From Eubacterium xylanophilum ATCC 35991 (lineage in GTDB: Bacteria; Bacillota; Clostridia; Lachnospirales; Lachnospiraceae), in assembly GCF_000518685.1 (NCBI RefSeq), contig NZ_KI912474.1, positions 14,318-63,540 of the forward strand: a stretch of DNA of 49,223 bases, given 5' to 3'. Every line of letters starts with the position of its first letter. Position 1 is the first letter of the stretch. Position numbers and translations under genes: made by a program. The notes below the pieces were generated by a model that saw only the letters and a list, made by a program, of their open reading frames with translations, searched no databases and was not told the origin of the DNA. Below, piece after piece: positions 8,789 to 17,758 of this stretch.

Positions 8789-10081
8789 ATGTCACTTAAG
8801 AAAAAAGGAGTTGCTCTTTTGTCAGCAATCTTGATGGCTGGAACAGTTCTTACAGGATGCGGCGGAAGCGGAAATTCAGGTAGCGGAAGCAAAGATGGGG
8901 GAACAACAACATTGAAAATGTGGACAATCGCAACAGAGAGTGATTCGTTCCATCAGCCATATCTCGATGCAATCAAGGATTTTGAGAAAGCTCATCCTGG
9001 AGTAAAGATCGAGATGGAGACTTTCGAAAACGAAGCTTATAAGACAAAGATTAAGGCAGCAGTTGCTGCAAACGATTTGCCAGATGTATTCTTTACATGG
9101 GCAGGCGGATTTTCAAAGTCATTTGTTGAATCAGGAAAGGTTCATTGCTTGGATAGCTACTACAGTGAATATGAGAAAGATATTCCAAAGGCAGCTCTTG
9201 CAAATGACGTATATGACGGAAAACTTTACGGTTCTGTAACTTGTACACCTGTATCAGTTATGTGGTACAATGAAAAACTTTTCAAAGATAACGGTGTTGA
9301 AGTTCCTAAGACATGGGATGAGTTCAAGGCTGCTTGCCAGACATTCATTTCTAAGGGAATTACTCCAATCGGAACATCTGTAAAAGACACTTGGGTACTT
9401 GCAATGCTTCATGACGGACTTGCACTTAAGTCAGCAGGTACAGAAAAAGTAACTAAGGCGCTTACAAAGCAGGGACAGTCATACAATGATCCTGACTTCG
9501 TAAAGGCGGCTACATGTATCAAAGAACTTGTAGATATGAAAGCATTCATCAAGGGTGCTACTGGTCTTTCAAACGACGAGGCAAGTGCTGAGTTCTACAA
9601 AGAGAAAGTAGCTATGTACTTCACAGGAAGCTGGATGGGCGGATCTATCATGACAGATGCTAAGAAGCCTGAGAACTTCTCAGTTGCTCCAATTCCTGTA
9701 GTCAATGATCAGAATGCAAAAGTAACTGACTTCATGGGCGGTGGTTCTGATACACTTATGGTATCAGAGAGCTCAGAGAACAAAGATCTTGCAGCTAAAG
9801 CAGCATTCGAAATCACACGTAGTGTTTCTAAGTATGCATACCTCAGCGGAGCAGGAATCCCAGCATGGAAGGTTGACTACGATGCTAAGGATGTTCCACA
9901 GCTTACACAGAAGGTTGCTGATCTTGCAGCAAATGCTACATCATACACATTGTGGTTCGATACTCTTATGAGCTCAGACGATGCTGGTGAGTACCTCACA
10001 CTTCTTCAGGCACTCTTCTCAGGAGACAAGTCTCCACAGGCATTTGTTCAGGGAATGGATGAGCAGTTAAGTAAGAAGTAA
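8789..10081 (+). CDS. sugar ABC transporter substrate-binding lipoprotein (CUT1 family)
   Basis: A 430-residue extracellular solute-binding protein, family 1. The N-terminus is a lipoprotein signal with lipobox LTGC (Cys24), followed by a Gly/Ser linker. The mature part begins TTLKMWTIATESDSF and has the family's typical two-lobe sequence, including VMWYNEKLFKDNGVEVPKTWDEF. It captures a sugar, probably an oligosaccharide, at the outer membrane face and delivers it to the permeases at 10253 and 11136. Ribosome site AGGAGG before ATG 8789. Codon use is strongly biased, suggesting high expression. No ATPase gene is adjacent; CUT1 systems often share one encoded elsewhere. Confidence 0.9.
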   Translation: MSLKKKGVALLSAILMAGTVLTGCGGSGNSGSGSKDGGTTTLKMWTIATESDSFHQPYLDAIKDFEKAHPGVKIEMETFENEAYKTKIKAAVAANDLPDVFFTWAGGFSKSFVESGKVHCLDSYYSEYEKDIPKAALANDVYDGKLYGSVTCTPVSVMWYNEKLFKDNGVEVPKTWDEFKAACQTFISKGITPIGTSVKDTWVLAMLHDGLALKSAGTEKVTKALTKQGQSYNDPDFVKAATCIKELVDMKAFIKGATGLSNDEASAEFYKEKVAMYFTGSWMGGSIMTDAKKPENFSVAPIPVVNDQNAKVTDFMGGGSDTLMVSESSENKDLAAKAAFEITRSVSKYAYLSGAGIPAWKVDYDAKDVPQLTQKVADLAANATSYTLWFDTLMSSDDAGEYLTLLQALFSGDKSPQAFVQGMDEQLSKK

Positions 10082-10168
10082 GCTATTAAGGTGCAACAAT
10101 AGTTGCAAATTAATATATAATCTTCATTTTTTTCTCATAAACAACGTGTTAGTACATGAGGAGAATTT

Positions 10169-10208
10169 TCAGCGGGTTCGATACACAAATCATATTCGGG
10201 CCCGCTGA
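10169..10208 (+). other. hairpin between binding-protein and permease genes
   Basis: An 8-bp GC-rich stem (TCAGCGGG 10169-10176 with CCCGCTGA 10201-10208) with a 24-nt loop and no T-run. Such hairpins commonly stabilise the binding-protein mRNA segment and lower downstream permease expression. Confidence 0.55.
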
Positions 10209-10252
10209 TATCCTTGTAAAGATGTATAAAAACACATGTAACGGAGGTTAGC

Positions 10253-11134
10253 ATGGAAAAAGTAAGAAGCAACAAAGCGGCAATTGCGGTTTTCCTTTTG
10301 CCGGCAGCAATACTATTTACCCTAATTATTATCGTCCCAATTTTTATGTCAGGGTACTATAGTTTACTTGATTGGGACGGAATTACAAGCGGGAAGTTTG
10401 TAGGAATTGATAATTACAAAGAACTATTTACAAGCGACAGTATAAACTTTATGAAGACTGTCGGAAACTCATTCTTATTTGCGGCAATGTCAGTATTTCT
10501 TCAGTTGCCATTGGCACTTCTTCTGGCATTGACATTATCTAAGGGAATTAAGGGAGAGAAATTCTTCGTAGCAGTATATTTCATCCCGGTTCTTCTTTCA
10601 ACAACCGTTATCGGTCAGTTGTGGTCTAAGATCTACAATCCAGAGTATGGTATTGTAAATGTATTCCTCAAAGCAATTGGACTTGAGAAATATTGTCACA
10701 CATGGCTTGGAGAACCTGAGTATGCCCTGATGGCATGTTTCATTCCTATGTTATGGCAGTACGTTGGTTACCATATGCTCCTTATGTATGCGGGAATCAA
10801 GAGCTTGCCTGGAGATGTTAGAGAAGCCGCAAAGATTGACGGAGCATCAGATTTTCAGCTCAATATGAGAGTTATCATCCCAATGCTCAAACCTGTTTTG
10901 AGAATGTGCGTTATTTTCGCAGTTACTGGATCACTCAAGGCATTCGACCTTATTTACGTTTTGACAAATGGAGGTCCATCACATGCCAGTGAAGTGCCAA
11001 GTACAGAGATGATTACTCAGATATTTGGAAGAAGTAGATACGGACTTGGAAGTTCGATCGCTATGTTTATTATTTTCTTGTGCTTCTTCTTTGCAATTGT
11101 AATTAAGAAAGTATTTAAGACGGAGGAGGATTAA
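10253..11134 (+). CDS. sugar ABC transporter permease, MalF/UgpA type
   Basis: 293 residues with about six membrane helices. The cytoplasmic EAA loop that contacts the ATPase is visible as EAAKIDGASDFQLNMRVIIP near 201-220. It is the first of the two permeases for the binding protein at 8789. Start ATG 10253 follows GGAGG. It is followed after one nucleotide by the second permease, so the pair is translated together. Confidence 0.9.
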   Translation: MEKVRSNKAAIAVFLLPAAILFTLIIIVPIFMSGYYSLLDWDGITSGKFVGIDNYKELFTSDSINFMKTVGNSFLFAAMSVFLQLPLALLLALTLSKGIKGEKFFVAVYFIPVLLSTTVIGQLWSKIYNPEYGIVNVFLKAIGLEKYCHTWLGEPEYALMACFIPMLWQYVGYHMLLMYAGIKSLPGDVREAAKIDGASDFQLNMRVIIPMLKPVLRMCVIFAVTGSLKAFDLIYVLTNGGPSHASEVPSTEMITQIFGRSRYGLGSSIAMFIIFLCFFFAIVIKKVFKTEED

Positions 11135-11135
11135 T

Positions 11136-11960
11136 ATGCGAGCACTAAAGAATACAATTATGTATATTTTATTGAGCCTATGGGCGTTAATCAACCTCTT
11201 CCCATTATATTGGATGCTCACATTTTCGCTCAAAAGTAATGATGAAATATTCGGAGCGAATATCATAGGACTTCCTAAAGATTGGCTATTTGAGAACTAC
11301 CAAGAAGCGGTTGATGCAGGAAATATGGGACAGTATTTTCTCAACAGTTTGATTGTTACCTTCATCACAATTGTTATTACCATTGTTTTATCTCTCATGG
11401 CAACATACGCATTATCACGTATGAACTGGAAAGGTAGAAAAACGGTAAACGCGATTTTCATGTTGGGACTTACAGTTCCAATTCACGCGGCAATACTTCC
11501 TGTATTCCTCATACTCCGCGAGGCAAAAATGACTAACTCATATATTGCCCTCATCGTTCCATATACAGCATTTGCATTGGCGATGGCAATTATGATTTGT
11601 CAGAGTTTCATGGAAAATATTCCGCGAGAACTCGAAGAGGCTGCTTGTATTGACGGATGTAGTATTTATGGGATCTTCTTTAAGGTCATCATCCCTCTTA
11701 TGAGACCAGCGTTGTCAACAATTGGAATATTTACATTCCTTCAGGCATGGAACGAGTTGATGTTTGCGGTAATATTTATCAGTGATTCGGATTATAGAAC
11801 ACTGTCTGTAGGTATCCAGACATTGTCAGGATCTTATACAACAAAGTGGGGACCAATTGGGGCGGCTCTCGTAATCGCAACATTCCCAACACTTATCATT
11901 TACTGTTTCATCAGTAAGAAGATTCAGTCAAGTTTGATGGCTGGAGCAATTAAAGGCTAA
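11136..11960 (+). CDS. sugar ABC transporter permease, MalG/UgpE type
   Basis: 274 residues with six predicted helices and the EAA motif EEAACIDGCSIYGIFFKVI near 166-184. It pairs with the 10253 product to form the membrane channel. ATG 11136 begins one nucleotide after the previous stop, with GGAGGA within the preceding gene's end. A terminator follows at 11993. Confidence 0.9.
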   Translation: MRALKNTIMYILLSLWALINLFPLYWMLTFSLKSNDEIFGANIIGLPKDWLFENYQEAVDAGNMGQYFLNSLIVTFITIVITIVLSLMATYALSRMNWKGRKTVNAIFMLGLTVPIHAAILPVFLILREAKMTNSYIALIVPYTAFALAMAIMICQSFMENIPRELEEAACIDGCSIYGIFFKVIIPLMRPALSTIGIFTFLQAWNELMFAVIFISDSDYRTLSVGIQTLSGSYTTKWGPIGAALVIATFPTLIIYCFISKKIQSSLMAGAIKG

Positions 11961-11992
11961 ACTTTCAAATATATAGAATTAAATGAAGATGG

Positions 11993-12026
11993 GGGGATGT
12001 CGCACTTGTGTGACATCCCTTTTTAA
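11993..12026 (+). terminator. terminator of the sugar transporter genes
   Basis: GGGATGTC pairs with GACATCCC around a small inner CAC/GTG stem, followed by TTTTT. It separates the transporter genes from the two-component genes. Confidence 0.8.
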
Positions 12027-12032
12027 ATTGGG

Positions 12033-12077
12033 AAACGCATACCGCTGCAAATATAAATTTTTCTTTATATTTGCAGC
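12033..12077 (+). repeat. dispersed hairpin repeat, diverged copy B
   Basis: It begins AAACGCATAC like the other copies but carries a different perfect 14-bp stem (12044-12057 with 12064-12077) and a T-run after it, so it may also terminate transcription. The start motif and hairpin layout are kept while the stem sequence differs from copies A and C. Confidence 0.55.
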
Positions 12078-12091
12078 TATTTTTTTACATT

Positions 12092-12139
12092 ATCAAGTAA
12101 AAATATTCTGTTCACTTTGGTTAGGGAATTTGGTAATAT
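12092..12139 (+). promoter_or_regulatory. promoter of the YesMN-type operon with the shared 27-nt element
   Basis: TTCACT (12111-12116), 17-nt spacer, TAATAT (12134-12139). The 27 nt at 12092-12118 match 8673-8699 at 25 positions. The same -35 box and spacer length as the transporter promoter suggest co-regulation and autoregulation of the regulator. Confidence 0.65.
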
Positions 12140-12259
12140 ATGTTATGGATGGTCATTGTACGCAACTGTATGTGTGATTGTTTATGCTGTGTGACTTTAC
12201 AGTCTTATGCACAGTATGATAATATTAATGCTAGAATATTATTAAAGGTTGTGATTTTG

Positions 12260-14008
12260 GTGATCAAGCTAGCAAAGAATGTTTCCTCTATGAGTTTGAA
12301 GAGGAAATTGCAGATAATGTTCATCACGATGATGAGCGCGTGTATATTGTTTTGTTTTGCTCTTTTCTATGTCATCCTTGAGTCGAGGATGGAGACAAAT
12401 TCTATAGAAAAAGATAAGAGTAATCGAGTTGCTATAACGAGAAATATAGACAATATAATTGGACAGATTAATACTGTCAGCAGGATGCTTCTGCTAAGAG
12501 ATGAAGTTCTAAAGTTTCTCAAGTCTGAGAAGCCGGATGCAGCGCAGTATAGACGTACAATTAGGGATATTCATCATTTGCTGAATGCCGCAGAGGTATC
12601 GTGCAATGTAACACTATTTAGAACAGATAGAAAAAATGTTTCAACCGGACCGGGAATAACTTATATCGATACAGATATAATATTCGACACGGGCTGGTTA
12701 GATGATATAAGAGATAAAAAGGGTGCATATGTGATAAAGTCAGATAATTCTGGAGCATTTGCATCTAATATCGGAAGGGTGATCACTTTTTCGAGAGTGA
12801 TAAATGATATTAACACCCAGAGAGAAATCGGAATTCTAGCCATCAATATTCCTTGTCATTTTCTGGAATCAAGCTACGAAGGGCTGGATGATGATTCAAG
12901 TAATTTTGCTATATATTCGGGAGACGGATATAGGATAAGTACCAACAATGTGGATATGTTCGAGCGGAATATTAAGCCGGGAGAGACGAAGAGCAAGATC
13001 GAAAAGAGCATATTTAGACAGGACGTGCTTAATATTGCCCCAATTGACAGTGGAGACTTTGTCTTGGCGTCAAGGTCGAAGGTTGAGATTGTCCAGGGGA
13101 TGACGGAAGAGCTGTTACTGGTTGTTGGAGCGGTAATTCTCATTATGATTGTTTTCCTCGTTCTCATTAACGCTTATGTGTCGCGAAAAGTGATTACGCC
13201 GATTCACAAGCTCGTTGGGAGCATGCAAGAGATTGAGGATGGATGGCTCCACAGAGTCAGTATGGACATAAGCAATGACGAGATTGGCCAGCTGAAAAAC
13301 AGCTACAATGCCATGTTGATTGAGATTAATCATCTTATAGATGAATTAATAAAAAAAGAAAAAAACCTCAGGGATGTCGAGCTAGAGACATTATTGTCTC
13401 AGATGAAACCGCATTTTCTCTACAATACCCTTGATATGATAAGATGCCTGGCGCTTGAGGGAGAAACAGATCAAGTATATGATTTGCTCGAGACGTTGGG
13501 AAGCTTTTATCGTAATTTCCTTAGCAAAGGAAGCGTAGACATCCCATTGAGGGAAGAAGTTCAGATAGTCAGAGACTATCTGAAACTTCAAAAAAACAGG
13601 TTTGGTGAAATACTCGAAGATGAGTATATAATAGATGAAACACTTGATAATATACGTGTTCCAAGACTGATGTTACAACCCCTGGTTGAGAATTCTATAT
13701 ACCATGGAATTCGCCCGAAGGGAGAGCCTGGGGTAATAACAATTAAAACATGCAGGGATGCGGAAAATCTCCTGGTATCTGTGAAAGATACAGGAATAGG
13801 TATTTCTGAAGAAAGGCGTGACCTCTTGGTCAAAGGTGATCTGAGTGGAAGCTTTGGATTTAGGGGTACCATAGATAGGATAAAGTATTATTACAAGAAA
13901 GAGGATGTTTTTGAGGTAAACTCAGTGGAAGGAGAATATTTTGAGGTTCTTCTGAAACTACCAATATCAGCGGAGTTTGAGACAACTAGTAAGAAAATAG
14001 AGGAATGA
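12260..14008 (+). CDS. sensor histidine kinase, YesM/LytS type
   Basis: About 582 residues. A membrane helix near the N-terminus (FITMMSACILFCFALFYVIL), an external sensing domain of about 230 residues, a second helix (LLLVVGAVILIMIVFLVLI), a HAMP domain, the His-kinase box QMKPHFLYNTLDMIRC with the phospho-acceptor His, and an HATPase with N-box QPLVENSIYHGI. It should phosphorylate the regulator encoded 3 nt downstream in response to an extracellular sugar. The start is uncertain: the promoter -10 ends at 12139, so ATG 12140 is unlikely. GTG 12260 or TTG 12257 with AAAGG upstream fit better. Confidence 0.85.
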   Translation: MIKLAKNVSSMSLKRKLQIMFITMMSACILFCFALFYVILESRMETNSIEKDKSNRVAITRNIDNIIGQINTVSRMLLLRDEVLKFLKSEKPDAAQYRRTIRDIHHLLNAAEVSCNVTLFRTDRKNVSTGPGITYIDTDIIFDTGWLDDIRDKKGAYVIKSDNSGAFASNIGRVITFSRVINDINTQREIGILAINIPCHFLESSYEGLDDDSSNFAIYSGDGYRISTNNVDMFERNIKPGETKSKIEKSIFRQDVLNIAPIDSGDFVLASRSKVEIVQGMTEELLLVVGAVILIMIVFLVLINAYVSRKVITPIHKLVGSMQEIEDGWLHRVSMDISNDEIGQLKNSYNAMLIEINHLIDELIKKEKNLRDVELETLLSQMKPHFLYNTLDMIRCLALEGETDQVYDLLETLGSFYRNFLSKGSVDIPLREEVQIVRDYLKLQKNRFGEILEDEYIIDETLDNIRVPRLMLQPLVENSIYHGIRPKGEPGVITIKTCRDAENLLVSVKDTGIGISEERRDLLVKGDLSGSFGFRGTIDRIKYYYKKEDVFEVNSVEGEYFEVLLKLPISAEFETTSKKIEE

Positions 14009-14011
14009 TAC

Positions 14012-14833
14012 ATGTATAGAGTGATGATAGTTGATGACGAGAAGTCACTTCGAGCACTTTTGAGAAAATCCATTGATTGGGAAATGCTCGGATTTAATAT
14101 TGTTGCGGAAGCAGCTAGTGGAGTTGAGGCAATTAATATAATTGATAAATACAGCCCTCATCTGATGTTTATCGATATCAGAATGCCATTTATGGATGGT
14201 ATTGAGCTTGCCGGAATCATTAGAAAGCAGTATCCGCACATAAAGATAGTGATTTTGACGGCGTATGATGAGTTTGAATACGCGAGAAAGTGCGTCGAAA
14301 TCGGTGTGACGAATTATCTTCTCAAACCGATTGCCAGGACGGACATATATAATACATGCTACAAGATAGCCGAGGAATTCAACCAGTTATATGATGAGGC
14401 TGGTGTGGATATAAATGCTAATGAAATAGTACCGGAGGAGTCGGAGTATACGCCAGATGATTACGATTCGGGGTATGATCCGAGAGTACTAAAGCAACAA
14501 AGACAGAAGATAGATATTGATAAAGTGCAGGAATTTATCAGAGATAATTCTGAAAATCCTGCATTGAATCTAACTTCGGTGGCTAGTACATTTGGATATA
14601 ATCCAAGTTATCTAAGCCGAGTTTTCAAGGAAGATGCCGGAACCAATTTGTCGGACTATATAATGTCTTGCAGAATGGAAAAAGCGATGAAATGCGCCGA
14701 GAACTACGAACCGATGTATGTCACAGCCCAAAAGGTTGGAATACCGGATCCGGCATACTTCGGAAAATGTTTTAAAAAGTTTACCGGCAAGAGTTATACC
14801 GAGACGATGAAAAGTTTTAAGGAACAGCAATAA
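14012..14833 (+). CDS. response regulator, YesN type, receiver plus AraC domain
   Basis: 273 residues. The receiver domain spans 1-120 with acidic pair D8/D9, phospho-acceptor D55 (LMFIDIRMP) and conserved Lys in LLKPI near 105. The AraC-type double helix-turn-helix fills about 170-270 (VASTFGYNPSYLSRVFKEDAG; VGIPDPAYFGKCFKKFTG). It partners the kinase at 12260 and probably activates the transporter promoter at 8673-8720 and its own at 12092-12139, which share a 27-nt element. GAGGA precedes ATG 14012. Confidence 0.9.
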   Translation: MYRVMIVDDEKSLRALLRKSIDWEMLGFNIVAEAASGVEAINIIDKYSPHLMFIDIRMPFMDGIELAGIIRKQYPHIKIVILTAYDEFEYARKCVEIGVTNYLLKPIARTDIYNTCYKIAEEFNQLYDEAGVDINANEIVPEESEYTPDDYDSGYDPRVLKQQRQKIDIDKVQEFIRDNSENPALNLTSVASTFGYNPSYLSRVFKEDAGTNLSDYIMSCRMEKAMKCAENYEPMYVTAQKVGIPDPAYFGKCFKKFTGKSYTETMKSFKEQQ

Positions 14834-14860
14834 TAAGCGAGATACAAAGGAGGAGTCAAG

Positions 14861-15463
14861 GTGGAAAAGAATATTTATGATAGTAAAGCCTATTCTTTTT
14901 TGAGCAATGCTTCACAGGTTATCATTTGTTCATTTTTGTGGTTTTTTACATCGATTCCACTGCTCACAGTAGGAGTATCGACGGCTGCTTTATACCAGAC
15001 AATTAGTCAGGATATAAAGAAGGATAAGACTGGAATAGTAAAGTTGTACTTTATGCATTTCAAGGAAAATTTTCTGCCATCTATCGTGCCTAGTATCATA
15101 TTTGCTCTGTATGCAGTAGTTATGGCCATGGAACTTAGCAATGCATGGCTTGGCAAGACGGAACATTTTCTACCGCCGTTTGTGTGGCTTATTATAGCAG
15201 TTTTGCTCACAACAGTGGGAATCCTAATGTATGCGTCTATAGCAAGGGCGAAAGCTGGTTTCTTTGCACACTTGGGCGCTGCATTTATCATTATCAGTAG
15301 TAATTTTAGAATTGCACTTGGAATAGTAATGTTGTTGACGATAAGTCTATTTTTGATTTATTTTGCACCGGGAATTGCATTCTTGCTTCCGGGATGTCTG
15401 ATGTATATAATTTCTGGTTGGGTAGACAAACCACTGGAAAAAATATATAGCAAGGACGAATAA
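14861..15463 (+). CDS. YesL-like membrane protein (DUF624)
   Basis: 200 residues with about five hydrophobic helices. The opening ICSFLWFFTSIPLLTVGVST is typical of the YesL/DUF624 family, which accompanies YesM/YesN sugar regulators; its function is unknown. The start is GTG 14861, supported by an almost perfect AAAGGAGGAG site at 14847-14856. It closes the kinase-regulator operon; hairpins at 15475-15516 and 15535-15568 follow. Confidence 0.8.
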   Translation: MEKNIYDSKAYSFLSNASQVIICSFLWFFTSIPLLTVGVSTAALYQTISQDIKKDKTGIVKLYFMHFKENFLPSIVPSIIFALYAVVMAMELSNAWLGKTEHFLPPFVWLIIAVLLTTVGILMYASIARAKAGFFAHLGAAFIIISSNFRIALGIVMLLTISLFLIYFAPGIAFLLPGCLMYIISGWVDKPLEKIYSKDE

Positions 15464-15474
15464 GCTTATAAGAC

Positions 15475-15516
15475 ATTACTGCTATCCACCACTTTCTTCC
15501 ATACGGTAGCAGTAAT
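15475..15516 (+). terminator. inverted repeat after the YesL-like gene
   Basis: A perfect 10-bp repeat (ATTACTGCTA 15475-15484 with TAGCAGTAAT 15507-15516), 22-nt loop, then AATTTT, 11 nt after the stop. It is a weak terminator candidate preceding a stronger one. Confidence 0.5.
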
Positions 15517-15534
15517 AATTTTGAATATCCTTTC

Positions 15535-15568
15535 TCCCCGCCGCACCATACCGGCGGGGATCTTTTTG
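15535..15568 (+). terminator. strong rho-independent terminator
   Basis: CCCCGCCG (15536-15543) pairs with CGGCGGGG (15552-15559), followed by TCTTTTT. It ends the YesMNL-type operon. Confidence 0.85.
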
Positions 15569-15572
15569 TTGG

Positions 15573-15658
15573 AAACGCATACTGCTGGTCTTACTCGCGG
15601 CGTTCGTAAGACAATAAACGCATATTGCTGGTCTTACTCACGTCGTTCGTAAGACAAT
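15573..15658 (+). repeat. 43-bp hairpin repeat, tandem copies C1 and C2
   Basis: Two direct 43-bp units (15573-15615 and 15616-15658) differ at only a few positions. Each begins AAACGCATA, carries GTCTTAC and ends GTAAGACAAT, so each can form a hairpin. They match copy A at 4197-4239 in length, start and end. Confidence 0.75.
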
Positions 15659-16028
15659 TATTGTATAGTGAATGTACAGTAGATGAGTATGGAGGGGTAA
15701 GTGAAAAAATTGACGATTACGTTGGATGCAGGAGGCATCGCACAGTTATTGTGCGGTGCCTCCTGCTCTTTGAGAATATGAATTTCAATGAAATCGCGAT
15801 ATACTATAGTATATCAAGGTATAGCTGTTCTTGACAGAACAGCTATACTAAAAAAGGAACTAGATACATAATTCTTGCAGACATCAGGCGTTTTGATGTA
15901 AAAAGGGTCTTGTGATTTAGATGCAAATATTGAGTCAATATTAGTAGGAGTATTTTCCATAGGGGCAAGAGTATGTACAATGCTATAAAAATAATGAATA
16001 AAATCAACTGTGTAGGGAGGATGGAATG
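15659..16028 (+). other. leader region before the SPFH operon: two hairpins and a palindrome
   Basis: With the repeats and terminators before it, this is part of the gene-free stretch 15464-16028. It holds a 17-bp stem with one G-U pair (15728-15744 with 15750-15766), a perfect 12-bp stem (15819-15830 with 15837-15848), and an operator-like palindrome AATATTGA-G-TCAATATT (15926-15942). A weak -10-like TACAAT lies near 15977. I found no open frame with a ribosome site and no known riboswitch. The 12-bp stem is followed by an A-run, so it could act as a terminator only on the minus strand. Confidence 0.5.
15926..15942. promoter_or_regulatory. candidate operator palindrome
   Basis: A perfect 8+8 bp palindrome around a single central base, 87 nt before the SPFH start codon. 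Its position is suited to a dimeric regulator of the SPFH-SIR2-TIR operon. The regulator is unknown. Confidence 0.4.
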
Positions 16029-17756
16029 ATGTCTAAATTTGCAATTGGATGTCCTAATTGTGGAAAGTATGTGGAAGCAAAGACTGGTTTTTTTGCTAAG
16101 AAAAAAATAAATTGTACATGTGGTAATGTTATTGATATACGAACAGATAATATGGCATCAAGAGAATGTTCTCATTGTGGGAATATGGTGCTTTACGATC
16201 AAGCAAAAGGTGAAAAAGCAAAATGTCCTGTGTGTAAAAATACATTGAACACTATTGCTGATAATCAGACATCAGTAGAGATTTCTTGCTATCAGTGTGG
16301 TGTGAAATTACTCGTTTCAAAGAGCGCTAGGCACTATATCTGCCCTGTTTGTGACTTTGACAATGATGTGAAAGAGAGAGTCATGTCGGTCAATATTAAA
16401 AAGGATGGCCTTGCAAGCATTATCAAATATGAAGGGGATAATTCCACTTTCATTTGGAAACATCCAGTCGAGGATTTTAACTATGGTTCACAATTGATTG
16501 TTCATGAATCACAGGAAGCAATTCTCTTTAAGGATGGACAGGCCCTAGATTTGTTTGGACCAGGTCGATATACCTTAGAATCTCAAAAGCTTCCTTTACT
16601 AGAAAAGGTATACCAGTTGCCTACGAACACGGAGGGGACATTTCATTCTGAAATCTATTTTATAAATAAGACTGTTCAAATGGCGATCAAATGGGGAACT
16701 CCAGATAAAGTACGTTTTATCGATCCTTTAACAATGACTCCATTAGAGATTGGTGCATCAGGAGAGATGAATATCACAGTTGAGAATTCTAGAAAGTTGC
16801 TGATTAAACTTGTTGGGACTATGCAGGGAATTTCATGGGAAGAAGATGCGGGATTCGCAAAATCGTTACAGTCTTCGTTTAGACCATTGATAACAAGTTC
16901 TGTTAAAACAAATCTTTCACAAGTAATCAAGGATAAGGTAATTGATTTATTGGAAATTGATTCTCATCTTGATGTTATTTCAGAAGAATTAAAAAAGAGA
17001 ATTCTACCGGGCTTTGAGGATTATGGATTAACAATTCCGCAGTTTTATGTAACGAGCATTGTGCTTCCTGAGGAGGATCCGAATTTTAAAAGAATTCGTG
17101 ATTTACACACTGTGAGCCTTCAAGCACAAGTGTTTCAGGCAGAGGCGACAGTTAAAATGGAAAAGGCGCATAGTGAAGCTGCATATAGAACGGCTGAAGA
17201 ACAGAGCAAAGCAGAGATTGAAATGGCGTATAGAGAGGCAGAGATGCAAAGGCAGAAAACACAAACGGAGGTTACTAAGATGCAAGCTGAGCGTGAAGTC
17301 ATTGCTGCAAAAGCTGCTATACAGGCAAAACGTATGGAGGGATTGACTGAAGCCGAAATTATGCATGCAAAAGGTTATGATCAGAAAGATGTTATGCAGA
17401 CTGAAATTCAAAAAGCATACGCTGAGGCCATTGGAAATATAGGGCCGGATTCGGTTGCTGGTGGAACAGGTGGTTCAAACATTATGGGAGAAATGATGAA
17501 TATGGGAATGGGAATGGCAGCAATGAATGCTATGGCGCCACAGTTTAATAATATGATGCAGGGCTTTAGTAATATAGGAGCTTCAAATAATACTAATATG
17601 ACAGAACAAATGGAGTCTAACGAAAATATAGGTAGAGTTAATATGCAAAAAGGAGAAAATGTTTCAATTGTTGGGGATTCATGGAATTGTAGTTGCGGAC
17701 AAATGGGTAATGTAGGGAATTTCTGCAGCAATTGTGGTGCGAAGAGAGGAGAGTAG
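16029..17756 (+). CDS. zinc-ribbon/SPFH domain protein (YdjI or virion-core-like)
   Basis: About 575 residues. Residues 1-115 hold CxxC-type zinc-ribbon knuckles (near 9/12, 30/32, 48/51, 67/70, 88/91, 106/109). An SPFH/Band-7-like domain covers about 150-350. An Ala/Glu/Lys/Gln-rich coiled coil fills about 355-440, then a Met/Gly/Asn-rich linker and a final zinc ribbon (NCSCGQMGNVGNFCSNCG). SPFH proteins form membrane-associated oligomeric scaffolds; this type resembles YdjI of Bacillus. No membrane helix is visible, so association is probably peripheral or via the next gene's product. ATG 16029 is favoured over 16026 by its 8-nt distance from GGGAGG. First gene of the operon. Confidence 0.8.
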   Translation: MSKFAIGCPNCGKYVEAKTGFFAKKKINCTCGNVIDIRTDNMASRECSHCGNMVLYDQAKGEKAKCPVCKNTLNTIADNQTSVEISCYQCGVKLLVSKSARHYICPVCDFDNDVKERVMSVNIKKDGLASIIKYEGDNSTFIWKHPVEDFNYGSQLIVHESQEAILFKDGQALDLFGPGRYTLESQKLPLLEKVYQLPTNTEGTFHSEIYFINKTVQMAIKWGTPDKVRFIDPLTMTPLEIGASGEMNITVENSRKLLIKLVGTMQGISWEEDAGFAKSLQSSFRPLITSSVKTNLSQVIKDKVIDLLEIDSHLDVISEELKKRILPGFEDYGLTIPQFYVTSIVLPEEDPNFKRIRDLHTVSLQAQVFQAEATVKMEKAHSEAAYRTAEEQSKAEIEMAYREAEMQRQKTQTEVTKMQAEREVIAAKAAIQAKRMEGLTEAEIMHAKGYDQKDVMQTEIQKAYAEAIGNIGPDSVAGGTGGSNIMGEMMNMGMGMAAMNAMAPQFNNMMQGFSNIGASNNTNMTEQMESNENIGRVNMQKGENVSIVGDSWNCSCGQMGNVGNFCSNCGAKRGE

Positions 17757-17758
17757 AT

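Noticed and set aside
12140-12259. N-terminal extension of the histidine kinase from ATG 12140
   Set aside because: That ATG lies directly at the promoter -10 box, upstream of any likely transcript start, and has no ribosome site.
15573-15658. Short CRISPR array
   Set aside because: The two units are directly adjacent without spacers and each is a hairpin repeat also found singly elsewhere.
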